This document shows positions 1 through 12,096 of a DNA stretch of 64,000 nucleotides, in pieces. Both the position numbers and the translations under genes were made by a program. The stretch spans positions 13,888,001-13,952,000 of the forward strand of contig OX485806.1 in the NCBI GenBank assembly GCA_950295325.1, written 5' to 3'. A model generated the notes under the pieces. The model searched no databases, was not told the DNA's origin, and saw nothing but the letters and a program-made list of their open reading frames with translations. This DNA is from Polytrichum commune (lineage: Eukaryota > Streptophyta > Polytrichopsida > Polytrichales > Polytrichaceae). The first letter of the stretch is position 1; every line of letters begins with the position of its first letter.

Positions 1-1034
1 AGCAACACATCACCTACAACAATCTAATACAACACAAAGTGTTCAGTTTCCGATCTGCACAACCTAAAAATCTGAGAACATTCAAGAGAGGGTCTTGGAG
101 CCACACTCAGCACCCAAAAAACTAACCCGTAACCCCACTTCTCATCACAAGCATTGACAACAGAGCACAGAACGGGGCGAGGGAGGGCTCGAGAGTTCGG
201 GAGCTTACATCACATGAGAATCAAAATTGGAGGGTCTGGTGTGAGGTGGAGATGGAGTCGCGAGGGTGGTTTACGCTGAAATCATAACGAAACCCTGAAT
301 CTTGATGTTGATGATGGGCGTGGCTGAAGCAATCATTCCGCCCTAGATCCTAAAGTTGATTATGACACACATATTTTGAATGATGACTAAAGCCTAGGCG
401 TATCATCGTGCAAGGAACTCCATCAAACAACCCTATGCGTGTAGCATCCAACATTGAATCACCGTAGGAAGTAGTAAAGGTCTAATCACCAAAGATTTAA
501 TCACGAACAAAACATTATGGACATGATAGAGTTTGGAGAAGATGGGGGATTGGAGAGAATCAGCTGCAAGAGTGATTGTGTGGACCCTAGAGAACAAAGT
601 GCAAGACACAAGTGAAGTACATCGTAACCCAGAAATCTTCAAAGTGAAGTACAACCAACCCTCAAGAATCCACACTTAATCCCATACCTCAAGGTTGTGC
701 AGTCCTCCCTATCGTCCCTGCATCGTCGTCGCCGTTGATGGAAACCGGTAAACCGGTGAGCTATTACACCAGTCACCAGGTATGTGTGGGCAGGGCCAAA
801 ATGTTCTATGCCTGCCCTATCAGTCCCCCCTAGTTTGTATGAGCGTCCGCCAAAGTTTCACCCAACTTTCAAAACAGGCTCTGATACACAATGAGCTGAT
901 GAGCTCTTCATAGAAAGTTTTCTCAAAGGATCAAACCCACGGTTTTGTCCCTGTTTGGAGGACTTTACGGATAACTTTAGTACTGAGCTCCTTGCGCAAC
1001 TCCGCAACATAAGATCAACTCAAAGAGATACTAC
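1..1034. other. Intergenic, no gene seen
   Basis: I see no coding exon that can be supported here. The stretch lies downstream of the SARD4-like gene, whose stop codon is at its right edge, so its last few hundred bases should hold the 3' untranslated region. Short open frames in it have no recognisable protein character. Confidence 0.5.
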
Positions 1035-1947
1035 TTACTTAACCTGCCCTTGGAATTTTTCATACACTATTTGTGCCACTGTCAAATCTGCCACTGTGTA
1101 ACCCACACTTTTGTACATAGTGATCTCATCCGGTGATATCCTCGCAGGCACATTTCCCTGCACCAAGTCAGCCAGAGTTCCTACGATATGCTCCCTTGAA
1201 ATGACTCTCTGCTGGATGGGTTGAATCAGATCTCCAGACTTTTCCACTGCATCCATGGTGTCCACCACAACCCTAGCCCTCTTGACAGCCGCATTGTCGC
1301 ATTCGCGCATCAAGGGTGTGAAGGATCCCACCAGATCCAAATGAGTACCTGGTGTTAGCCACGATCCCAGTACAAGCGGCTCAGTTGCAAGAGTTGCACA
1401 CGAGATCAAGTCCCCAGCTCTTACAGACGATTCCAAGTCGGTCACCGCCTCCACCACCACATGGTCTCCTAGCAGAGGCCATGATCTCAAGCCCTCCACA
1501 AGTTTCACTGCTGTTCCATGGTTGCGATTCCACACAAGAATTTTCTCGAGGGACGGCTGGCAGTGTAAATGTGCTTTAATAATGTGTGGGGCCAATGCAC
1601 CAGCTCCAATCATCACCATGACCTTGGCATCCTTCCGGGCCAGGTAGTCAGCTGCTAAAACCGATGCACATGCGGTTCTCCATAAAATGAGCTCAGTTCC
1701 ATCCATCACTGCCAATGGTATCCCTGCACATACCAATTCATTGCAAATTCATCACAAATAGGTCACAGATACAAATTCAGGCAGCTTCAATGCCATCTCG
1801 AAGCAACTTGGGTTTTTGCTGCAAACCTCCAGACTTTCTTAAGCTTCTGAAAGGAAAATCACTGTCAAAATGCAAGCATCTCATCTACCACTCTTTAACT
1901 TTGAATGCGGAAGTTACGACATCCAAGTTCATAATCCCCCAAAAGTG

Positions 1948-1990
<43 letters not shown>

Positions 1991-2876
1991 CCCAGTCCAA
2001 ACAGGAATGCAAGGCGAGCCAAAATGGAGCTGCTTAACGGATTCAAATTCCAGATAAACCATCTGCACATGCGGGGTAAGAGTGCATTTTAAAAGAAAAA
2101 CTCTCGCAAGATGACAACCTCCTGGTTTTTGCTTTAAACATGATGTGAATTGACAATTTCCAAAACAGAGGAAGGGTCTGTCTTCGGGAAGGTCCTGGCA
2201 AGCAACATGTCACAAGTTTTCGCCAGAAACATTGTGTTAGTGGTGTAGTGGCAAATATGTTCAGGATGAAGGGATCGGTGCAAGCTGACACCTTAAGCCC
2301 CGCTCCTGCCCTGGACTCCAGGTTTTGTGGACAGTGGACAGTGACTCTCTCACCAACTTTGCATTGTGTGATGCCAACACATATATTCTACTAGAATCAC
2401 CGCCAGGAATTCACAAGCAATGCCAACACACATTCCACGAATTGGTGATGCAATTGACCTGTTTCCGAGGACGAGAGAATGTAGGTGCCCGCCACGGCCG
2501 GCAAGCCCTTGGTCCCATTCTCTGGGAAGACAGTGACGCTCTTGACGAGCAGGTAAGGGCAGCGGGGAGAACGAGACCAGGCAGGCATAAGCAACAGCGT
2601 TGGGGTATTGGATGAAGCGCTGATGCTTTCTCCCTCTTGCTCGCAGACTGCATGACGCCACGTGGTGGGGATGCAGAACATGTCCAAATTGGCGAATGAG
2701 TCTCGCAAGCGGGATGTGAGGAGCGGGTACGTCAGGATCTCCCGAATGGTCGAGGCATTCACCACCTTCATCGCCATAGCCTGGTCCTCCTCCTTCTCCA
2801 CCTTCTCTATGGCCATAGCCATATCCTTCTCCATAGTCATAGTCATAGCCAATGTAGCCAGTCTCTGTTTCAGCAA
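1035..2876 (-). CDS. SARD4-like: Ornithine cyclodeaminase/mu-crystallin family reductase, SARD4-like (2 exons)
   Basis: Two coding exons join in frame: 2876-2459 and 1723-1035, with a GT-AG intron 1724-2458 splitting a glycine codon. The product matches the plant SARD4 group, which reduces dehydropipecolate to pipecolate in systemic immunity; other family members act as ornithine cyclodeaminase, ketimine reductase or alanine dehydrogenase. Seen in the sequence: an N-terminal substrate half ending in a GTYILSSSETG segment (exon 1), then IPLAVMDGTELILWRT, a Rossmann NAD(P) loop VMVMIGAGALAPH, and LDLVGSF further on. From the first ATG of the open frame (2876) the protein is about 368 residues. 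Family members are near 325-335, and ATGs at 2777 or 2771 (MAMKVV/MKVV) would give that length, so the true start is uncertain. An upstream exon is also possible. The exon's 5' part overlaps a repeat found three times in tandem upstream. Plants usually place this enzyme in plastids; I cannot see a clear transit peptide. Confidence 0.88.
1952..1986. repeat. (GA)n microsatellite in SARD4-like intron
   Basis: About 17 perfect GA dinucleotides lie inside the single intron of the SARD4-like gene. Confidence 0.95.
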
Positions 2877-3425
2877 CTAAGGTACCGGCAAACTCGAAGT
2901 GTTGTTGAACACAAACTTACATACAGTATGAAATTGGAAACGCAAGCTGCTTGATACACGATGACAAGCGAATGAATTGTAATCAACTCAATCAAGACCT
3001 CTTAAATGTGGCCATCGCCATAGCCTGGGTCTGCTCCTCCTCCTCCTATGCAACCGGTCTCTGCTTCGGCAAGTAAGCTACCGACACACTTGAAGTGTTG
3101 TTGGACACAAAAGTTACATGTGAATTTGGAAAGCGCAAGCTGCGTAATACATGCTGCTTTATACGTGATGACAAACGCCTGAATTCTGAACAACTCGACC
3201 AAGACCTTGTACATGTGACCATCACCAAAGCCTTGGACTCCTACTCCTTCTCCTTAGCCATAGCAAAATCTAACCGGCCTCTGCTTCTGTAACCTAGCTG
3301 TCTGCGTTGTCGAGATGCTGTTGGACACAAAGTAACCTGTGAAATTGGAAACCGCAAGCTGCGTGATACATGATGACAACCGAATCAATTCTCATCAAAC
3401 TCGATCAAGACTTCCCAGTGCGCCA
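2765..3425 (-). repeat. Three tandem copies of a ~200-220 bp unit overlapping SARD4-like exon 1
   Basis: Landmarks recur in the same order three times: a CCATCGCCATAGCCT-like block (near 2770, 3010 and 3220), an AGTGTTGTTGGACACAAA-like block (near 2897, 3092 and 3311), a GAAATTGGAAACCGCAAGCTGC-like block and a GATCAAGACTT-like block. The first copy includes the 5' part of the SARD4-like coding exon. The other two are diverged and lie upstream on the gene's own strand. Spacing is about 195 and 219 bp. A further copy in the opposite orientation lies near 10.1-10.4 kb. Confidence 0.85.
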
Positions 3426-3672
3426 CAACCTTGTGTCACCTCATAGTGTAACGACGGACATGCAACTAGGTATAACAAGCCTCGGCCAAGTGATCTCGCT
3501 CAAAACAGAATCATCTTCGGAGTTTACTGTCTCGGCTCCATTCCCAATCTGTTGTTGTCACATCCATCACAGCGTAGATGTCAGAAATAATCCGCCTAAC
3601 TTATTATATCGAACAGAACACTTGGCAATTGAAGTTTACGAAGTTCATAGGAGAAGGCTAAATCCCCTGTAG
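3426..3672. other. Short spacer, nothing identified
   Basis: Sequence between the triplicated repeat and the foldback element. An open frame on the plus strand has no recognisable family. Confidence 0.4.
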
Positions 3673-4692
3673 TAACGCCGGGACACTGCGTATTGTCCGA
3701 ACCCCAGTTGCCGGAACACTGCAATGCCTGAACACTAATGTGTGTGTGCATGGTTGGGCATGGCCGCTTGACTACAAATCCTATATTGAGTGCATTTCAC
3801 CTCCAAGGTCTAAAATCCAATATATATGTGCACTTCCAATTTGTAAATAAGCAATTGATTGGGATCTCTTTCTGAAAGTGAAACCATCAATGAAGCGTGT
3901 AATTAACTTGGAAGTCAAAAATGTTACAAAATCCTCGTTAATATTTAGGTTAAAATTTTGTGACTTATCATTTGAAATTGTGTTTGTCATTTTAAAATGA
4001 AACTTAAATTATTGTGTTGATTTTTGTTGATTTAATATGAATATTTTATGATATTTTAGGTAATGTCGCCTACTTTCACAAGTATTCATACGCATTCAAA
4101 CTATTTAAGTGTGATTGAATGTAATTAAGCTTAGTTGATCTTGATTAATCCTAATTAAGCCCAAATATATCAAAAAATATGATTTCCAAATTAAGTGAGC
4201 CTAATTATTTATAGAATATACTTACTGGAATAAATTCCAATGATTAATTAATTCCAGTAAGTACATTTTACAATTAATTGCGTATGAATACTTGTGAAAG
4301 TAGACGACATTACCTTAAATATCATAAAATATACATATTAAATCAACATAATAATTTAAGTGTCATTTTAGAATGACAAAGACAATTTCAAATGATAAGT
4401 CACAAAAATTCTAACCTCAATGTTAACAAGGATTTTGTATTGTTTTTGACCTCCAAGTTAATTACATGCTTCATTGATGGTTTCACTTCCGGAATGAAAT
4501 CCCAATCAATTGCTTATTTACTAATTGGAAGTGCACATATATATTGGATTTAGACCGTGAAGGTGAAATGCACTCAATGTGGGATTTGTAGTCAAGCGGC
4601 CATGCCCAACCATGCCCACACACATTAGTATTTCGGCATTGCAGTGACCCGGCAACTGGGGTTCGGGACGCTACGAAGTGTCCCGGGCATTA
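3673..4692. mobile_element. Foldback-type DNA element with ~420 bp inverted arms
   Basis: The left arm (about 3673-4095) and the right arm (about 4279-4692) are long imperfect inverted repeats. Both outer ends read as TAACGCCGGGACACT or TAATGCCCGGGACACT inward, followed by GAACCCCAGTTGCCGG; the inner ends share TTCACAAGTATTCATACGC. The loop of about 180 bp contains a second, nested palindrome around TACTTACTGGAAT (4218-4266). No transposase is present, so this is a non-autonomous foldback or MITE-like element. Both ends abut a TA; I see no longer clean target duplication, so the superfamily is open. Confidence 0.88.
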
Positions 4693-4983
4693 GCGAGTTC
4701 CCTCTGTATTTGTTATCTTGGGGGGCTAAAATGCACTAGGCACCGCCACGGGGCCCACATGCCACAGTGGCCACGCGCGAGCCAACTGTGCGTTACTACA
4801 AGGGATTTAGCCTTCTCCAAGTTCATATGGGTTGCATGCACATGACCGAAGTCCCTTCGCCATGAGCCTGGCAGAGGTCCAAGTGGCATGTTGGGATTGG
4901 TCGGCGGGGGTGCATTCACACTGTGTGAGCCCGCCCATTGTGGCTGAGAAGTCTGGTGGACAACGCACACCTTACAGTGCCCG

Positions 4984-5071
4984 CCTCCGCCTCTCCCCAC
5001 CTTTAAAAATTATCTCGCAGTAAGAAACCTCCGTCTCTCCCTACCTTCAAAAAATATCTCGCAATAAGAAA
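4984..5071. repeat. 44 bp direct repeat, two copies
   Basis: Two adjacent copies of a CCTCCGYCTCTCCC...ATCTCGCARTAAGAAA unit, a few substitutions apart. Confidence 0.8.
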
Positions 5072-5209
5072 GTGTGCAAGATTTACCTGATGAAGGGCAA
5101 CGAACCCATGGCTTGCGGGCTGAGGCAGACGGTTCGCTTTGCCACCCTTATTGGCAGAGGGAGGATGAGTTAGATGAGTTTCATCCATTCCACCAAGCGG
5201 AGCGGCTAA

Positions 5210-5292
5210 TCCCCACTCATGTGCGCGGTACCATGATTGCCGAGGTGTTCACCACCACCATTGCCATCGCCTCGGCAACAAACACGGTTATC
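5210..5292 (-). repeat. Diverged fragment resembling the start of SARD4-like exon 1
   Basis: Read on the minus strand this stretch encodes EAMAMVVVNTSAI, which parallels QAMAMKVVNASTI of the SARD4-like exon. The similarity is short and may be a gene fragment or part of the repeat family described at 2765-3425. Confidence 0.4.
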
Positions 5293-5299
5293 TTTCTCT

Positions 5300-8200
5300 C
5301 TCCCCATCCAATAAATGTCATTTTGGCAATATTTTTAGTTATTCAAGTTAACCCTTAATATCCCTAGGGTTTCTTGTATTTTCAAGATCAGTTGAAAAAG
5401 TGAGATTTGCAAGCTAGTCTTTACGAAGCATTCATCTATTGACCAAAAACCAAGATCAAATTTGTACAATTCCCGGGGGTGGACTCTTCATACCAATGTC
5501 TAGGGAGGTTTTTGGGCATAATCAATTGATATCCTAATGTTCCAAATCCAACTAGTTACATATTCTTGGACGCCAAAGCATTCCTATCGAGCTCTATCCA
5601 CTTAAGAATTCGTCGCCCATAACCCACGCGTTAGTGCCCTAACCACAATTTATTGGTCTTGCTCATGATGTTGCCTGCAGCTTGTTTGACTGGACAAAAC
5701 CGTGAACGGAGTTAGCTCCAACAACTTTAGTCATCCTTCGAGCCACAGACCCTCCTCAAACATCGGGAACATTCCTTGCTCCCATCTCCTCGGTTCTACA
5801 CTAGATTTGCTAAATGTGTTATGCACTGAGATTTGTGAAATGTATTATGCACCAGATCTTCAAATGTGTTATGCAATAACGGATCCAAAATTGTTGGTGC
5901 ACATAACCATTGCATACAAATAATACATATAATCAATAATTCTTCCTCTCTAAACATGTGATGCCAAGATTCTATAATTCAGTGTAGACACCCTCTTGTT
6001 CTTTGCCTACACTCACATGATTTGTAGGTTGTGCACGAGTATTTCTAATCACACTCAATTCGATTATGTATTGGGAGATGATATGGCGTTATAAGATTGC
6101 TATGTTTGAAAATTATGTTGATTATGAATGTCAATTCTATGATTGTTCACTACAATCTACCATTCATATCAGTGTAGACCCACGATTGTTCTATACTAGT
6201 TCAATTGGATCATCACTTATGAGTCTTATGAGTCTCTAATCGGTTAGTTAATCTGGTTGGTTTAATAGTGTGGACTTGTTGATCTATTAACATATCTTCA
6301 CCCACATAGAACATATTGATGCAAAGTTTTGTGATTGCAGCATAGTTGATCAAGACATGGTTGGAAACATGTTGTAGTTTGCGCAAAACATTTATAATTC
6401 TCATTACAAGAGATTCATCTTCATGGACTTCAAACCCAACTATGAGATAAATGACAAAGATACCAGAGTTGATCCAATTGTCTTTCAAGTTGTCCAAACA
6501 AATTTGATAATGAAATTACGACGATTGATTCAATACCTATCGACATGCCTATTCGTATTTAAGGATCTCCAATGGACTCAACAAGTTATCTCCATAAACA
6601 ATCGTTACACCACCATCAACCATGTAGTCATACCTTGGGAGAGGCTTGATGATTTCATTCATAGTTGGTGAAGAAAATAACAACTTCTTCTCTTGCAAAT
6701 CATCTCATGGATTGGTTTCGGGTTGGTATAATCCACAAGTAATTAATATTAAATGTTGTGTCATGTGCATCTTATATTTCATATTCTTGTTGGATGGGTA
6801 AAATCACCAAGAAGTGGAGGTAATGATAGTTTTACTACATGGATAACAAGGAAGTGATGCGTGATTGTTGTCAAAGTAGACGTTTTTTTGGTTCCATATT
6901 ATGGCAACAATAATTAGACTTTTTTGCCTCAAAGTGACAAATATTTCTTGCACTATGACTCTTTGAGGAATACCTAGATGTTGGCCATAGGCATATTTGG
7001 GTCTATTTGGCAAAGATGTGAGCTATGGAAAGGATTTCATGAGGGGTCAATGACATGGAAAATTTGTATCAATACAAAATTTGGATAAATTGTGATATTC
7101 CACAAGTAACTATCCAACTAGGAATGTGGTTATTACATTTTGGAATGCATAATGGAAATTTAAACAACAAAACAAACTATGCTACCAGATTTGTGGGAGG
7201 TTAGTGATGTAAAATCTATTAGTTTGTTTTGCACTTGTAAATGATAATTGCGTGTGTTATACTTCCTTATACTAACTCGACTCGTGGTTGGTTGTAAAAC
7301 AAATAGCTACAATTCATTCAAAGCAAAGCTCTTGATACAAGGAGCATGCTTTACTCTGGCATCCTACAAGTGATTTTATATAAGGATGGTCAACAATTGA
7401 CTGGAAGTGAAATGTCGTTTTGGTTGATCATAGAATAACTGACAAACAATGCATCATGGGAAATCATGGGGACCCACTGAGAAATAATTCATAAACAAAG
7501 CATATAATCAAGCCGCGGAAGTAACAACTTCGATCATGGGGATTGATTTTAGGAGCAACACCGTGGACATAATCAATAAATTCTTGTTTGGGCACTGACG
7601 TGTTGGCTAAGGATCGGAGATGTTTAGGCAGATAGAGCTCGATAGGGGTGTTTCAACATCCGGCATTCATAATAGCAGTGTAAGAAGCATCTAATAACGC
7701 TTTTAAAAGAGCACCAACTTTGGCCAATCACAAAAGCTAATCGAGATCTATCCGCTCAACGAAGTGGTATAAGAAGTGATCCACAAAAGGAGGGCAACTC
7801 CAATATCAATAGAACCCCCTAGTTGAGAGTAAAAGGCTCTTTCTTTAACATGACTTTGATAATTTATGTAGGTTGCGTATGAATTTATTATTTTTTGAAT
7901 TTGTTTTTGGCGACTCCATATAGAATTGCTTATCTATGAATGTTTTTTTTAATACATCTCCAAGGTACTCAACCTCCTTGAAATATAAAATTTTCTTAAA
8001 GTGTTGTTTTAGGGCTTCAGTTTCTTAGCATGTGTTTCATCACCTCCCAGGTTGATGTTGCTTCCTCCACATATAGAGAATATGGCTAAGGTTATGTCGG
8101 CTATCTCAACACCAGTTGCTCATAGAAGATCCTGACTCTTGGTTCAGTTGGCATATGTAAATGATGAGGCCATAAAGGTTAATGATGAGCTCAAGATAGT

Positions 8201-8810
8201 GAGAATGAATAACATCAAGGTTAGTCTTAGACATTATGAATGAATTTGTGTGGGTTGATTTTCATGTGTTTTAAAAAAAGAAGTAATAATAAACCACAAT
8301 CAATTGACTTGGTTTTGTGTGTCAATTTCATCCTCCTTCCCCTTATTTTACTAGACATACTGCTCAAATCAATTGTCCAACGACCATGTGTGTTTTCAAT
8401 TGCTATAGTTCAATTGTCTTTGCAATTAGTATTTACTACCATTGTCCACGCCCTACACTGATCACGACAATAAATCTCAAACGCAACTAAGTTTTATTGG
8501 TGAGTGCCATAATAATATACATTATCCATACCCGCAGACATGGTCCACATTTCCATCATAATAAAGCCACAATTATGGCTTATTAGAGTGCGTATTGCCC
8601 TTGACACTTTCTTCCTTATTGCTCACATGTCACCGCTCAAATTCCCCATTAGTTGTGGACCTAAGAACTCCATGCGGGCACTTAGGACTTAGATGCTTCA
8701 GTGAAATTTTATGGCAATTAATGTATTTGGGCCTTATGCGATCGCTCTTGTTAATTGGCACCTTTTTTGAGTGGTACCTACATGTTAAGGTTTGTAGTTT
8801 AAAGTTTATT
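5300..8810. other. Gene-poor AT-rich spacer
   Basis: No exon chain or recognisable transposon protein was found. Near 8730 there is a short block (GGGCCTTATGCGATCGCTCT) that looks like an inverted, diverged end of the dispersed Rep-A family described further on. Confidence 0.4.
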
Positions 8811-8814
8811 GGGA

Positions 8815-9110
8815 TTGAATTCCGATTATGCTGGAACCAATAGTGCCATGACACATGTCATGGTTTTGAGTGCTAGAGCGAGGAGAAATTAGCAATAAAT
8901 TTAAGCGGTTATGGCAAACTCTAGATATTGGTAATATGTTTGGGCCAACTTTTGGCTTAAAATATTCACACTAATTTCAATTTAAGGAATAAGAATACAA
9001 AAATATGCAATCCTCCTAATTACTATCTTCCTACACATGAAAAATTTGCACTGCCTTATACTTCTCTAGATCAAGCGGAGAATCTCTTAGGTGATCGGTT
9101 ATGGGCACCT
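8815..9110 (+). repeat. Direct repeat, left copy (~290 bp)
   Basis: This copy and that at about 9700-9995 share blocks in the same order: AATARTGCCATGACACATGTC, a GTGGCARACTCTAGA-like block, CCTTATACTTCTCYAGATC and GTGATCGGTTATGGGC. About 590 bp of unrelated sequence separates them. The layout would suit a miniature terminal-repeat element or an old tandem duplication; no coding remains decide between these. Confidence 0.75.
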
Positions 9111-9699
9111 CCACTTTATTTTTAACATGTGTAGTTATGGTGGTTATTCTTTGATCCTCAACTAAAAGGCTAAATCACTTATTCCCAATCAGGACCCCAT
9201 CGTAATCTATAGGGTACCGGAATTTGGATTAGGTTGGGACTAATTCTGATAACTTCCTTTTGTGGGTGGTTAAAATAAGGTTCCACATTTCATGGCTTGG
9301 GCTTTTGTACATAGTAGGGCATGATTACCATCTGTCATGTTAATTAGAGCATGATTTAAAGAGAATGTTGAAGTTTTTAGAACTAATCATAAGAAAATAT
9401 TTCCCAAAAACATGGGTCTATAGCTCACAATCTTCACTTCTATGAAAGTTTTTAACATATGCTTACAATCCAAAAGCAGACTCCAAAAGAGTGAACTTAA
9501 AACTCTTCTAGGCTTAGTTCCAAAATTCTAAATAGTTGCAAGTGCTACAAAGAGGAAGAAGGATCATTTGCAATTTCCATGGTCGAAGAAGCAAGCTTGC
9601 AATCTTGGGACAATGGATGAATTTTATGATGATGATCGACAACAATACACACCCATCCTGCCAACTTGTACACCAATAGTTATGGGTTTCTAAGTCTCC

Positions 9700-9995
9700 T
9701 ACTTCAATTATGGTATCAGTAGGGAATCAATAATGCCATGACACATGTCCCTAGTTTTCAGTGCTAAAATGAGGAGGAATTCGTCTCAAAATGAACAGTT
9801 GTGGCAGACTCTAGACCTTCCAATAATGTGTTCGGACCAATTTTAGTTTCCATAATTTCAATCTAAAAAATACAATTTCTGAAAAATTTGGAGTCCTCCT
9901 GATTTCTATCTTCTATCTTCTACACGGAAATTTTTTACACCGCCTTATACTTCTCCAGATCTGGCGCAGAATCCTTAAGTGATCGGTTATGGGCG
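9700..9995 (+). repeat. Direct repeat, right copy (~290 bp)
   Basis: Partner of the repeat at 8815-9110, with matching block order and clear divergence, so the pair is not recent. Confidence 0.75.
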
Positions 9996-10104
9996 GCTCT
10001 ACCAGGTGCCCGATTAAGAAAAGTAACCGAATAACACCCGCCGCATACGTTATGATGTTGTTTTGAATGTGATGACTTGGCCGAGGGTCGAGTTAGCTGC
10101 ATAC

Positions 10105-10440
10105 CCGGCGGGAGGTCTTGATGAATTTTGATCACAATTCGCTTGTCGTGATGATGCATCAAGCGCCTTGTGTTTTCCAATTTCTCATGTCAAAACATCA
10201 TCACAAGAACACTTCAAGTTTGTCAAAAACCCAACAACAGAATCTGTTGTTGTCTCCCTTGTCCTGTATGCTGCCCACAAAGTTTTAGAGTCCGATCCCC
10301 AGAAGCAGAGACCTGCCTTGGCTATATGGCTATGGAGAAGGAGAGGAAGAAGCATGGAGGAGGAGCCTAAAGCTGTAGCTATGGCGATGGTGGTGTGAGA
10401 GCCTTGACCATGTGAAACTGCTCGAACTTTGAGAGAAAGA
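10105..10440 (+). repeat. Remote inverted copy of the SARD4-exon repeat
   Basis: Read on the plus strand it follows the order seen on the minus strand at 2765-3425: AGGTCTTGAT, CACAATTCGCTTGTCGTGATG, GTTTTCCAATTTC, GAACACTTCAAGTTTG, then ATGGCTATGGAGAAGGAGAG and GCTATGGCGATGGTGGTG. The last parts parallel the coding start of the SARD4-like exon, but no long frame is open, so it is a non-coding relic. Confidence 0.65.
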
Positions 10441-10693
10441 GTTCTTCCTAGCATGTAAGGATTTGGCCATGAAGTCATGACAAGCAGAAAATTTGGCCAT
10501 TGGTAGCCTTTGATCGCAGGTCGTAGATAATTGCGTACAATTGAAAGGGGTTTTGATTGCTCAATCACTCACTCGTCTGTTTGATTCGAAGGTAAGCAAA
10601 CCTTAAGCCCAGCTCGCCGCCCCAGGACCCCTGGATGTGATCCCTGTTGGCTACATGGAAAAAACGTAGAGCCAGGGTTAGGGTTCCTCTTCT

Positions 10694-10715
10694 ATGTGTG
10701 TGTGTGTGTGTGTGT

Positions 10716-10755
<40 letters not shown>
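10694..10755. repeat. Compound (TG)n(TC)n microsatellite
   Basis: About 12 TG units run directly into about 18 TC units, just before the tandem array upstream of the SAAL1-like gene. Confidence 0.95.
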
Positions 10756-10756
<1 letters not shown>

Positions 10757-10779
10757 GTCATCTCAAGGGAATCTAGAAT

Positions 10780-12096
10780 TTGGATGCTGTGACTTGGCAT
10801 TCTAAATTGAAGAGAGGGAGATGAGATGCTGTGGAGTTTCCAAATACCCTTGCAGTTTGACAATTATGTCAAAATGACATCGTGAGGCTCAAGAAGTCAG
10901 CTCGCAGCAATACCTTACGTTAAGGTTTTAGGAAAACCCTTTTCATCATAGTAGCAAAATGCCCTAGTTGTGCATTTTTCTTGGATGCTGTGACTTTGGC
11001 ATTCCGAATTGAAGAGTGGAACATGAGATACTGCAGAGGTTCCAGATATCCTTGCATTTCGAATACTGTGTTCCATAGAGAAGCTCACGAAAGTCAATCC
11101 CCAGCAAAACCCTACATTGAGGTTTTAGAAAACCTCTCTTCATCGTAGTAGCAATATGGCCTGATTGTGCATTTTTGCTTGGATGCTGTGACTTTGGCAT
11201 TCCGAATTGGAGAGTGGAAGATGTAATATTGTAGAGGTTCCAGTTATCCTTGCATTTTGATAATTTTGTTCCATAGAGAAGCTCAAAAAAGTCAATCCCC
11301 AGCAAAACCCTACATTGAGGTTTTAGAAAACCCCTCTTCATCGTATTAGCAATATGGCCTGATTGTGCATTTTGCTTGGATGCTGTGATTTTGGCATTCC
11401 GAATTGGAGAGTGGAAGATGTAATATTGTAGAGGTTCCAGTTATCCTTGCATTTTGATAATTTTGTTCCATAGAGAAGCTCAAAAAAGTCAATCCCCAGC
11501 AAAACCCTACATTGAGGTTTTAGAAAACCCCTCTTCATCGTATTAGCAATATGGCCTGATTGTGCATTTTTCTTGGATGCTGTGCCTTTCACATCCCAAA
11601 TCGAACAGTGGGAGATGAGATGCTGGAGAGTTTCCAGTTATCTTTGCATTTTGACAGTTATGTTCCATCTAAAACCTCAAGAAGTCAGTTCGCAGCAAAA
11701 CCCCACGTTGAAGTTTAGGAAAGCAAGCTTCATCCTAGTAGGAAAATGCCCTGATTGTGGATTTTCCTTGGATGCTCTGACTTTCACATTTTAAATTGAA
11801 GGGTGAGAGATGCTGCAGAGTTTCCAGATATCCTTGCATTTTGACAGTTATCTTATCTTCCATTGGAAATGCTCTTAATCGTAGTAGCCAAATGCCTTGA
11901 TTGTGCATTTTTCTTGGATGCTGTGAATTTCGCGTTCCGAATTGAAAGAATGGGACATGAGATGCTGCAGAGGTTCCAGATAACCTTACATTGTGACAAT
12001 TAACGTCCATTGAGAAGCTTAAGAAGCCAGTTTGCAGCAAAACCCTTAAACCCTCTCACGTAATAGCAAAATGCCCTGATTGTGCATTTTTGCTTG
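10780..12096. repeat. ~197 bp tandem array, about seven units
   Basis: The motif TGGATGCTGTGA recurs at 10781, 10982, 11180, 11377, 11574, 11769 (one base changed) and 11915, giving periods of 201, 198, 197, 197, 195 and 146. Each unit continues with GAGGTTCCAGATATCCTTGC, a CATAGAGAAGCTC-like block, AGCAAAACCC and TTGTGCATTTT. Units starting at 11180 and 11377 are almost identical; the outer ones are diverged and the seventh is short. Repeating frames on the minus strand are a by-product of the array, since the period is not a steady multiple of three. Confidence 0.93.

Noticed and set aside
870-895. GGCTCTGATACAC, resembling the complement of a plant retrotransposon primer-binding site
   Set aside because: No LTR ends, coding remains or target duplication could be found around it, so a retroelement is not supported.
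9705-9725. ATGGTATCAG next to the right direct repeat, resembling a primer-binding site
   Set aside because: Only nine bases match and it is not at the inner edge of a left terminal repeat.
10780-12096. CRISPR-like array
   Set aside because: The units are contiguous ~197 bp repeats without unique spacers, in a plant-type genome.
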